Source: JBCBKL01 sp038521825 (GTDB taxonomy: Bacteria > Pseudomonadota > Alphaproteobacteria > Rhodobacterales > Rhodobacteraceae). From it: DNA of 64,000 nucleotides. The stretch is from positions 117,125-181,124 of the forward strand of contig JBCBKL010000005.1 in the NCBI GenBank assembly GCA_038521825.1, given 5' to 3'. A program made the translations under genes and the position numbers. Within the stretch, counting starts at the first letter, position 1. Each line of letters begins with the position of its first letter. Under the pieces are notes generated by a model. That model was not told the DNA's origin. It did not search any database and saw nothing but the letters and a program-made list of their open reading frames with translations. This document shows positions 43,065-50,863 of this stretch, piece after piece.

Positions 43065-44362
43065 GCGAACAATACGCCACAACGGACCCGTCCAAGCCCG
43101 CCCAGCGGATGCGCGCGGGGTCGATGACGCTCAGTCTCACGCCATGGATCATCGCAGCGATCGTGCTGGCAGTGCTGCCGCTGATCTTCACCGCGAATTC
43201 GGCCATCACGATCATGAACCAGATGGCGATCACGATCATCTTTGCGCTGGCCTACAACATGCTTTTGGGGCAGGGCGGTATGCTCAGTTTCGGTCATGCG
43301 GTCTATATGGGCGTGGGCGGGTTTGCCTGCGTTCACATCATGAACTGGGACGATTTCTTTGCCTCGATCCCGCTGCCGCTTCTGCCGCTCTTTGGCGGGT
43401 TATTCGGAATGGGATTGGCGACCATCGTCGGCAGTTTCTCGACGCGGAAGGCCGGGACGGTGTTCGCTATGATCTCTCTGGGCGTTGGCGAGCTCATCGC
43501 GGCCTGTTCCGTTATCATCGTCGCGTTCTTCGGGGGCGAAGAGGGGATCAGCGGTGACCGTACGTATGGCCTGCCCACCTTCGGGGTCGAGTTCCTGACC
43601 CAGATCGAGGTCTACTACCTCATCGCCTTCTGGCTGCTGATCTCGTCGGCGCTGATGTATCTTTATTCCAGAACGCCACTGGGGCGGATGGCAAATGCGG
43701 TGCGCGACAATCCCGAACGGGCCGAATTTCTCGGCTACTCGGCCCGGTGGGTCCGGTTCTACAGCTTCGTGGCCAGCGGGTTCTTTGCGGGCATCGCGGG
43801 CGGGCTCTTTGCCATTAATTACGAAATCCTGACCGAAGAGAACCTCAACACCACCCAGTCTGGTATTATCCTTTTGGTTACCTTCCTGGGCGGGGTCGGT
43901 TTCTTTTTCGGGCCGATCATCGGGGCCGTCGTCTTTACTCTGGTGCAGACTGTTCTGTCACTCGAAACCGAGCTCTGGGCGTTTTACGCCGGTATCCTCT
44001 TTGTCGCGACCGTGATGTTCTTTCCGGGCGGGCTCGCCGGGCTGATCATGATGCACGCACCCGCCCTCAAGATGGGTAATTTGGGCAAATTGATTGTTCC
44101 CTATCTACGAACCTTCATACCCGGAGGGATCATGATGGTGGGGGCGGTATCGCTGATCGAGATGACGTTTCATGCCCGCCATGCCTCGCTTGGTGATCAC
44201 GAGATGACCCTGTTCTGGATCACCTTCGACAGTCACAACCTCTTGCCATGGTTTATCGCGGCGATCCTGACCATTGCCGGGTTTGTGCTGGTTCGCCTCA
44301 GTTTGCCCGACCTGCGCGATGCATGGGATGACGCCAACACCCCGCAGAAAGGCACCGCATGA
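43061..44362 (+). CDS. Branched-chain-type ABC transporter permease (LivM), extended C-terminus
   Basis: A 433-residue permease. ALAYNMLLGQGGMLSFGHAV near residue 63 and ARWVRFYSFVASGFFAGIAG are LivM hallmarks. The LivM core ends near residue 330. About 100 further residues carry two more hydrophobic segments (RTFIPGGIMMVGAVSLIEM and LPWFIAAILTIAGFVLVRL), longer than the standard subunit. It overlaps livH and livG with ATGA junctions. Confidence 0.92.
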   Translation: MSEQYATTDPSKPAQRMRAGSMTLSLTPWIIAAIVLAVLPLIFTANSAITIMNQMAITIIFALAYNMLLGQGGMLSFGHAVYMGVGGFACVHIMNWDDFFASIPLPLLPLFGGLFGMGLATIVGSFSTRKAGTVFAMISLGVGELIAACSVIIVAFFGGEEGISGDRTYGLPTFGVEFLTQIEVYYLIAFWLLISSALMYLYSRTPLGRMANAVRDNPERAEFLGYSARWVRFYSFVASGFFAGIAGGLFAINYEILTEENLNTTQSGIILLVTFLGGVGFFFGPIIGAVVFTLVQTVLSLETELWAFYAGILFVATVMFFPGGLAGLIMMHAPALKMGNLGKLIVPYLRTFIPGGIMMVGAVSLIEMTFHARHASLGDHEMTLFWITFDSHNLLPWFIAAILTIAGFVLVRLSLPDLRDAWDDANTPQKGTA

Positions 44363-45117
44363 CCGCCGCGCTTGAACTGAGTGATGTACACAAGAGTTTC
44401 GGCAAGGCCGAGATCATCCGTGGTGTCGACCTCGATGTCGCACCGGGCGAACGGCACGCGATCATTGGCCCGAACGGTGCCGGAAAATCGACGCTCTTCA
44501 ACCTGATCACTGGGCGGTTTTCCCAAACCTCCGGCACGATCCGGCTGCACGGACAGGACCTTGCCGGCATGGCGCCCTACCAGATCAACCGGATGGGGCT
44601 GTCGCGGTCGTTCCAGATCACCAACATCTTTCCCAAGATGACGGTGTTCGAAAACGTAAGGTGTTCGCTGCTCTGGTCGCTGGGCTATAAATACAATTTC
44701 TGGTCGCTCGTATCGAAGTCCCCGGCGTTGAACGAAGGGGCCGACGCGATCCTCGAACAGATCAACCTGACCGAACGGCGCGCCCTGCCTGCGGGTGTCC
44801 TCAGCTATGCCGAGCAACGCGCGCTGGAAATCGGGATCACCATTGCGGGCGGTGCCAATGTCATCATGCTGGACGAACCGACCGCGGGAATGAGCCATTC
44901 GGAAACCGACTATATCGTCGATCTAGTCCGCAAGGTGACCGAGGATAAGACGCTGGTGATGGTCGAACACGACATGGGGGTGGTCTTTGGGCTTGCCGAC
45001 CGGATCAGCGTGCTGGTCTATGGCGAGATCATCGCGACCGGATCGCCCGAGGCGGTACGGGCCAATCCCAAGGTGCAAGAGGCTTATCTGGGCGCCGCGC
45101 TGGAGGCTGATCACTGA
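44359..45117 (+). CDS. Branched-chain-type ABC transporter ATPase (LivG)
   Basis: A 252-residue ATPase. Walker A is IIGPNGAGKSTLFNLI, the signature region is LSYAEQRALEIGI (a LSYGEQ variant) and Walker B is VIMLDEPTAGMSHSE, followed by the H-loop in LVMVEHDMGVVFG. It pairs with LivF to drive import. The stop overlaps the next gene's start (TGATG). Confidence 0.95.
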   Translation: MTAALELSDVHKSFGKAEIIRGVDLDVAPGERHAIIGPNGAGKSTLFNLITGRFSQTSGTIRLHGQDLAGMAPYQINRMGLSRSFQITNIFPKMTVFENVRCSLLWSLGYKYNFWSLVSKSPALNEGADAILEQINLTERRALPAGVLSYAEQRALEIGITIAGGANVIMLDEPTAGMSHSETDYIVDLVRKVTEDKTLVMVEHDMGVVFGLADRISVLVYGEIIATGSPEAVRANPKVQEAYLGAALEADH

Positions 45118-45818
45118 TGCTCGACGTTTCCGATCTTCACGCCTTCTATGGAAAGTCGCACATCCTGCAGGGCGTCAACATCACCATCGGCGAGGGCGAG
45201 ATCGTGGCCCTGCTGGGCCGCAACGGCGTGGGGCGCTCAACCACCTGCAAGGCCATCATGGGCGAGGTCGAACCGCAGGGTTCAGTCCGCTTCAAAGGAC
45301 AGGAGATCGCGGGCAAGAAAGCCTTTGAGGTCGCCAATCTCGGCATCGGCTACGTCCCCGAAAACCGAGACATCTTTCCCGGCCTCACCACGCGGCAGAA
45401 CCTGATCCTGGGGCTGAAACCTGGCCAGAAAGACGGGCAGGGGCGCTGGTCCATGCAGGACATGTTCGAGCTTTTCGACAATCTCGAACGGCGGGCGGAT
45501 GTGGAGGCTTCGGTGTTGTCCGGCGGTGAACAGCAGATGCTGACCATGTGCCGGACGCTGATGGGCGACCCGGACCTTGTGATGATCGATGAGCCGACCG
45601 AGGGGCTGTCGCCGCAAATGGTGCAGCGGGTGGCGGAACTGCTGCAGGAGATCGCCAGGCGCGGGATCGCGACGCTGCTAGTCGAACAGAAGCTTTCGAT
45701 CGCGCTCGATATCGCGCACCGGGTCTATGTGATGGGACACGGGCATGTCGTTTTCGAAGGTACCCCGACCGAATTGAAAGCGCGGGATGATGTCCGCAAG
45801 GAGTGGCTGGAGGTTTGA
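45117..45818 (+). CDS. Branched-chain-type ABC transporter ATPase (LivF)
   Basis: A 233-residue ATPase. Walker A reads LLGRNGVGRSTTCKAI, with Arg in place of the usual Lys (GVGRST), which is unusual and may weaken ATP hydrolysis at this site. The signature is VLSGGEQQML, Walker B is LVMIDEPTEGLSP and the H-loop region is LLVEQKLSIAL (Gln in place of His as in LivF). It is the last gene of the importer operon. Confidence 0.93.
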   Translation: MLDVSDLHAFYGKSHILQGVNITIGEGEIVALLGRNGVGRSTTCKAIMGEVEPQGSVRFKGQEIAGKKAFEVANLGIGYVPENRDIFPGLTTRQNLILGLKPGQKDGQGRWSMQDMFELFDNLERRADVEASVLSGGEQQMLTMCRTLMGDPDLVMIDEPTEGLSPQMVQRVAELLQEIARRGIATLLVEQKLSIALDIAHRVYVMGHGHVVFEGTPTELKARDDVRKEWLEV

Positions 45819-45896
45819 TCGCCCGTCGCCTTTGCCCGGCATTGACATGATCGGCCTATAAACAGAATGTCGCGGGGCGTTTGTAGCGGAGCCCGA

Positions 45897-46943
45897 ATGA
45901 CCCAACACAACACGATGTCCGGGATCGTTCTGACCGGTCACGGCGGCCCTGAAGTGCTGCAATGGCGCGATGATCTATCGGTCCCTGAACTTGCGGCGAC
46001 CGATGTGCTGATCGCGGTTCATGCGGCGGGCGTCAACAACACCGATATCAATACACGCAAGGCTTGGTATTCGAAGGGTGACAGTGATGCGGCCGATGCC
46101 TCGTGGACGGGCGCCGCACTCAAACTGCCGCTGATTCAGGGTGCCGATGTCTGTGGCGGGATCGTCGCGGTCGGCACGGATATCGACCCGAAACGCATCG
46201 GCGAGCGGGTCATCATCGAGCCGTGCATCCGTGAATTCGACGGTAAACCGCTCAACATACCATGGTATTTCGGATCAGAATGCGACGGCGGCTTTGCGCA
46301 GTACACGCGGATCGCGGCGCGGCACGCCATCACGGTCGATTGCGATCTGACGGATGCCGACCTGGCCTCATTTCCCTGCTCGTACTCGACCGCGGAAAAC
46401 ATGCTGACCCGGGCCAAGGTGGGGCAGGATGATACCGTACTGGTCACCGGCGCATCCGGCGGCGTGGGGTCTGCGGCGATCCAGTTGGCCCGGGCGCGCG
46501 GTGCCAAGGTTATCGCCGTAACCAGCCCCGCCAAGGCGCAAACCCTTTTGGACCTCGGATCGTCAGAGACGGTGCCACGTGATGCGGATCTGGTCGCAGC
46601 ACTTGGCGAGAACAGCGTCGACGTGGTCATCGATCTTGTGGCGGGGCCGCAATGGCCGTCGCTCCTGAAAGTGTTGCGCCCGCAGGGCCGCTATGCCGTC
46701 TCGGGCGCGATTGCCGGGCCGATTGTCGAACTGGATGTCCGGACGCTCTACCTCAAGGACCTGAGTTTCTTCGGCTGCACCGTTCTGGAACCGGAAGTCT
46801 TTCCCAACCTCGTCAAACGGATCGAGCGAAGGGACATCGTGCCCTTGGTGGCCGAAACTTATCCGCTGCAAGATATCGCCGCCGCCCAGGAAGCGTTCGA
46901 GAGAAAGAACCACATCGGCAAGATCGTGTTGCAGGTACGCTGA
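45897..46943 (+). CDS. Zinc-type MDR alcohol dehydrogenase/quinone reductase family protein
   Basis: A 348-residue MDR protein. AVHAAGVNNTDINTRKAWYS near residue 38, VLVTGASGGVGSAAIQLARA (cofactor motif) near 180 and a final DIAAAQEAFERKNHIGKIVL identify it. ATG 45897 is used, and an in-frame ATG 15 bases downstream is an alternative. It lies 78 bases after livF on the same strand. It may act on an aldehyde or ketone intermediate. Confidence 0.85.
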   Translation: MTQHNTMSGIVLTGHGGPEVLQWRDDLSVPELAATDVLIAVHAAGVNNTDINTRKAWYSKGDSDAADASWTGAALKLPLIQGADVCGGIVAVGTDIDPKRIGERVIIEPCIREFDGKPLNIPWYFGSECDGGFAQYTRIAARHAITVDCDLTDADLASFPCSYSTAENMLTRAKVGQDDTVLVTGASGGVGSAAIQLARARGAKVIAVTSPAKAQTLLDLGSSETVPRDADLVAALGENSVDVVIDLVAGPQWPSLLKVLRPQGRYAVSGAIAGPIVELDVRTLYLKDLSFFGCTVLEPEVFPNLVKRIERRDIVPLVAETYPLQDIAAAQEAFERKNHIGKIVLQVR

Positions 46944-46961
46944 GCGCCGATCTCAACCGGG

Positions 46962-48005
46962 TTATTTTTTGGCCCGCATCAGCATTCCGTAAAGGTCCCT
47001 GGGGTCGTCCGGATCGGCCAGCAGGTCGAGCGGATGAAAGAAATCGGTCCCCTCGATGTGGTGGAGGACATAGCGCAACGCAGAAAAATCCTCGATTGCG
47101 AAACCCACGGAATCAAACAGCGTCACCTGCGCATCGCTTGTTCTGCCCGCCGTCGCCCCGGTGATGACCTGCCACAGTTCGGTCACTGGATGATCGGGTT
47201 CAAGCTGCTGGATTTCGCCCTCGATCCGGGTCTGCGGGGGGTATTCGACGAAGATATCGGACCGGTGCAGGATCGCGGGCGCCAGTTCGGTCTTGCCGGG
47301 GCAGTCGCCACCGATGGCGTTGATGTGCACGCCAGCGCCCACCATGTTGTCGGTCAGGATCGTTGCATATTGCTTGTCGGCAGTGCAGGTGGTCAGGATA
47401 TCCGCACCCTCGATGGCCTCTTCCGCGCTGCCGCATGAAACCACATTCAGGCTGGTCCCGGCGAGGTTTTCCGCACATTTCCGGGTCGCCGCCGGGTCGA
47501 TATCCCACAGCCGCACGGTGTCGATACCGACCACCGCCTGCATCGCCCGGCTCTGGAATTCCGACTGAGCCCCGTTGCCGATCATCGCCATCGTCTTTGC
47601 CCGTTTTGGCGCCAGAACTTTTGCCGCCAGCGCCGACATCGCCGCCGTGCGCATTGCCGTCAGCATTGTCATTTCGCTCAGGAGAACCGGATACCCCGTT
47701 GCGACATCGGCCAAGAGCCCAAAGGCGGTGACGGTCTGCAGCCCTTCCTTGGTGTTCTTGGGGTGGCCGTTGACATATTTAAAGCCATAAACCTCGCCAT
47801 CCGACGTCGGCATCAGTTCGATTACGCCTTCCGTCGAATGCGACGCCACCCGGGGTGTCTTGTCGAACAGTTCCCACCGGCGAAAGTCGGCTTCAATGTA
47901 CTCGGTCAGGCCCCCCAGCATCGCATCGATCCCGATGTGGTGGATCAGCTGCATCATGTGATCGACGGAAACGAAGGGGACAAGGGCCTTATCGCTGGGT
48001 TCCAT
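46962..48005 (-). CDS. Ornithine cyclodeaminase
   Basis: A 347-residue mu-crystallin-family enzyme. TRVASHSTEGVIELMPTSDG, LLSEMTMLTAMRTAAMSALA and the NAD-binding MIGNGAQSEFQSRAM (GxGxQ) near residue 138 are present, as is NAIGGDCPGKTEL with the catalytic Asp. It converts ornithine to proline and ammonia. Its start overlaps the arginase stop (TGATG), so the two form an arginine-to-proline route. Confidence 0.92.
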   Translation of the reverse strand: MEPSDKALVPFVSVDHMMQLIHHIGIDAMLGGLTEYIEADFRRWELFDKTPRVASHSTEGVIELMPTSDGEVYGFKYVNGHPKNTKEGLQTVTAFGLLADVATGYPVLLSEMTMLTAMRTAAMSALAAKVLAPKRAKTMAMIGNGAQSEFQSRAMQAVVGIDTVRLWDIDPAATRKCAENLAGTSLNVVSCGSAEEAIEGADILTTCTADKQYATILTDNMVGAGVHINAIGGDCPGKTELAPAILHRSDIFVEYPPQTRIEGEIQQLEPDHPVTELWQVITGATAGRTSDAQVTLFDSVGFAIEDFSALRYVLHHIEGTDFFHPLDLLADPDDPRDLYGMLMRAKK

Positions 48006-48928
48006 CAGGTGTACGCCCGTGTTGGTCTGTCAAAGATGCGGCGGCCGAGGGCCGAGGCGGCAAGATCCACCATCAGTTGCGCCGTGCGGCCGCGTTCATC
48101 AAGGAAGGGGTTGAGCTCGACCAGATCGAGCGATGAGAGCAATCCGCTGTCGCTGATCATCTCCATCACCAGATGGGCTTCGCGGATCGTGGCGCCACCT
48201 GGTACCGTCGTCACCACGGCGGGCGCGACGGAGGGGTCGAGGAAATCGACGTCGAGAGAGACATGCAGCAGGCCGCCCGCATCGACGACGCGGTCCAGAA
48301 ACTTCGCGAGCGGGCCGGCGATGCCGCCCTCGTCGATCTGGCGCATGTCGATATAGTGCACGTCGGTCTCTTGCAGGGCGGCCCGTTCCGCCGGATCGAC
48401 GGATCGCAAGCCCAGCATCGCGATCTGGCCATGAGGGATGGGGTTCTGCACTGGCGGAAATCCGGGAAAGCCCTTAACGCCTGCGAAATACGCGACCGGG
48501 GTGCCGTGCAGATTTCCAGAGGCGGTCGTATCGGCGGTGTGGTAGTCAGTGTGGGCATCAAGCCAGAGCACAAAGAGCGGCTTGCCCAGCTTCGCTGCGT
48601 GGTTCGCCGCTCCGGCGACGGTGCCCGCCGAAAGCGCATGATCGCCACCCATGAACACCGGGATCCCATTGGCGCAGGCCTCTTCGCTTGCGCGGGCCAG
48701 TGCGCTTGTCCACGCGATGACTTCGTTCGGTGCAAAGAGCCGCTCGTGATCTGTCTCTTCGAAGGGATCCGGCGCGACATTCCCGATGTCGCGCACGTCG
48801 TGGCCCAGATCGGAAAGGGCCGTCGCCAAGCCCGCCGTCCGGTACGCGTCAGGGCCCATCAGACAGCCCTGCCGGCGCTTCCCGCAATCCATCGGAACGC
48901 CCACCAGTACGATATTCGTGTCGGTCAT
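48005..48928 (-). CDS. rocF: Arginase
   Basis: A 307-residue ureohydrolase. All manganese-binding motifs are visible: VFMGGDHALSAG, LWLDAHTDYHT, SGNLHGTPVA and VSLDVDFLDPSVAP, with a Glu in LVELNPFLDERG. Start ATG 48928 overlaps the dsbB stop (ATGA) and gives the normal N-terminus MTDTNIVLVGVPMDCG. It hydrolyses arginine to ornithine and urea, feeding the ornithine cyclodeaminase next in line. Confidence 0.94.
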   Translation of the reverse strand: MTDTNIVLVGVPMDCGKRRQGCLMGPDAYRTAGLATALSDLGHDVRDIGNVAPDPFEETDHERLFAPNEVIAWTSALARASEEACANGIPVFMGGDHALSAGTVAGAANHAAKLGKPLFVLWLDAHTDYHTADTTASGNLHGTPVAYFAGVKGFPGFPPVQNPIPHGQIAMLGLRSVDPAERAALQETDVHYIDMRQIDEGGIAGPLAKFLDRVVDAGGLLHVSLDVDFLDPSVAPAVVTTVPGGATIREAHLVMEMISDSGLLSSLDLVELNPFLDERGRTAQLMVDLAASALGRRIFDRPTRAYT

Positions 48929-49386
48929 ACCTTGATCCTGAGTGCGGCCAGCCAGATGAGTGCCAACCCGAAAGAGAATAGGGCGTTCCAGCCCGCCATG
49001 CTGATACCAGCAAGGCTCCATGCGATCTGATCGCACTGAACCAGCGGTGCCGCCATGATCTGGTTCATCAGGTCATCGGTGGAGAGACCGCCGATCGGGC
49101 CCGAAGAACAGGTGCTTGGGCCTTCCCACCAACCTTGCTCGACGCCGACGTGAAACACGCCGATGCCCCCCGTGGTCAGCGCGGCGAGCGCGCCAAGGGT
49201 GATCGGCACGGGCAAGGGCAAGAACACGGCAAGGGCCCCGAGCGCGATGGCCGCCAAATGGGGATAACGCTGCCAGATGCACATCTTGCAAGGGGCCAGC
49301 CCGCCAAGGTGCTGAAAGGCAAAAGCGCCCAGCAAAAGGGCCGCCGACCCGCCCGCAGCCAAGAGGATGAAACGCTGACGTGTCAT
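48925..49386 (-). CDS. dsbB: Disulfide bond formation protein B
   Basis: A 153-residue inner-membrane protein with four hydrophobic segments. The first redox pair is in LAPCKMCIWQRYPH (CxxC near residue 36) and the second in GPSTCSSGP and LVQCDQIAW. It reoxidises a DsbA-type thiol oxidase and passes electrons to quinone. ATG 49386 is chosen; a GTG four codons upstream is possible. Linkage to arginase genes appears incidental but includes a four-base overlap. Confidence 0.88.
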   Translation of the reverse strand: MTRQRFILLAAGGSAALLLGAFAFQHLGGLAPCKMCIWQRYPHLAAIALGALAVFLPLPVPITLGALAALTTGGIGVFHVGVEQGWWEGPSTCSSGPIGGLSTDDLMNQIMAAPLVQCDQIAWSLAGISMAGWNALFSFGLALIWLAALRIKV

Positions 49387-49468
49387 ACAAGTCCCCACTT
49401 GTAAGATGACATACCGGCATACGGGGGGCGTAGGCCGACCATGTCACGCAATTTGCCGCGTATTGAAG

Positions 49469-50080
49469 TCATAGGCCGAGCCACGACTTGATCAAGCTGG
49501 CCAGCGTCGCTCCGGCAAACACGAGCGTTCCAATCCACGCGGTTCCGAGTGCTGCACCGAGGATGACCAGAACCCCGTCGCGCTGCAACAGGCCCATGGC
49601 GACAATCACCACAGCGAAACCCGGGACAGTGTTGGTACCGGGCAAAGGGACGAGGATCGACGCGCTGAAGAGCACCAGAGCAAGGCCAACCACGCGGTCT
49701 GCAGGAGGCTGGGTCAGCGCAACCAGCCGCGGTCGACTGACGGCTTCAATGCGTTCAAGCCACGGCCCCGACCTTTGGGCAAGGGTGTCCAGACCTTCAG
49801 CGGAAACGGTTCGCGCGCCCAGTTTTTGCGGCAGCCATGGCACCCGACGGCCCAAAAGGATCTGGGCTGACACAAACATCAGAGGCACCGCCACGATCTG
49901 GGGGATGCCGTAGAGGAAGGGGATGCAGCAAGGCAATGCAAGAACAAGCAGGAAAAGACCGAATGCCCGTTCGTGCAACTGCTCAAGGATCCAAGCCAGT
50001 GTTACGGTGTCACCGTCGCTGTCAGTGACCAATCGCGCCAACCGGTCCGAGATCGCCATGTTCTGCGCCGCAGGGCCCAT
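49469..50080 (-). CDS. ExoD-family exopolysaccharide synthesis membrane protein
   Basis: A 203-residue protein of the ExoD family with about four membrane segments (GLFLLVLALPCCIPFLYGIP, VGLALVLFSASILVPLPGTN, PGFAVVIVAMGLLQRDG). The sequence LALPCCIPFLYGIPQIVAVP is the family's typical block. ATG 50080 follows AGGAGAC at 9 bases; the frame is open further up but would cross tRNA-Leu. ExoD affects exopolysaccharide and alkali tolerance in rhizobia, mechanism unknown. Confidence 0.88.
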   Translation of the reverse strand: MGPAAQNMAISDRLARLVTDSDGDTVTLAWILEQLHERAFGLFLLVLALPCCIPFLYGIPQIVAVPLMFVSAQILLGRRVPWLPQKLGARTVSAEGLDTLAQRSGPWLERIEAVSRPRLVALTQPPADRVVGLALVLFSASILVPLPGTNTVPGFAVVIVAMGLLQRDGVLVILGAALGTAWIGTLVFAGATLASLIKSWLGL

Positions 50081-50217
50081 GATGTTGAAGTCTCCTGGAT
50101 TACCGGCATCGGGTATCAAATCGTCGCAAGGTGCGCCAGCGCTCGACGACTGAGGCGCAAAAATTGTTGCTTGGCTTATATTGCCCCTGATCGCGGCAGG
50201 GTGTACGACGGCGCGAG

Positions 50218-50303
50218 GCCCAAGTGGCGGAATGGTAGACGCAGGGGATTCAAAATCCCCCGCCTTCGCGGGCGTGCCGGTTCGAGTCCGGCCTTGGGTA
50301 CCA
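50218..50303 (+). tRNA. tRNA-Leu (anticodon CAA)
   Basis: Class II tRNA. The acceptor GCCCAAG pairs with CTTGGGT, then A and encoded CCA. The anticodon stem GGGGA/TCCCC holds loop TTCAAAA, so the anticodon is CAA. The variable arm is CGCCTTCGCGGGCG-like and the T arm is GCCGGTTCGAGTCCGGC. It is 86 bases. Confidence 0.97.
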
Positions 50304-50863
50304 AGCCTCCGAGATCGCAAAAGCGCCCATGCTCGAATCAAGAGGTGGGTTAGGATTGCTTCGCCCCGGGCGACAATCCAGGCACCTTGATCGCGATTGA
50401 TCTCTGTTCGGAAACCTCATGCTTCGTGTCTGGGGTGAATTTTGGCATAGCGCCCGTGCTGGCGATTGTTTCTGGCCAATCACTATTTTTGAACGAAGGC
50501 TATTTTCTTACTCCATCAGGGCGCGAATTAACGCTTTATTTGCCGTCTCGGCGCATGCGTGCGCCATGTTTAATCGGATCGTTTTTTCTAAAATCGAACC
50601 AATAGCATTAAGGGTTCCCGCCATGCTGGCAGGTGGGCGCCTCAATCCTGTCATGGTTCTGACAAAATTCATTTCGCCGCCGATCCTGACCCATGTATTT
50701 TGCTTGTGCTCCGATTGGGGCGCGATGCGGGGGCATCAGGAAAACCGACGGCTTAAGTGGGTGGCCAGGGGTCATCACAGGGCGAAGCGATGCCGCTTTG
50801 CCGACCGCTGGCGGCTGTCTCCGATCATCAAATGGCTGTGCGGTGCAGGGGTGATGATGGTCC
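50304..50863 (+). other. Long gap, partly AT-rich, before the RTX/Hint gene
   Basis: This 560-base stretch has no convincing gene. Its middle (about 50480-50610) is clearly richer in A and T than the surroundings. It probably contains the promoter of the Hint-domain gene. No tRNA-end duplication or transposase similarity is visible. Confidence 0.5.

Noticed and set aside
50250..50483. Minus-strand frame crossing tRNA-Leu (ends with PRPDSNRHAREGGGF)
   Set aside because: A similar artefact of a translated tRNA antisense strand.
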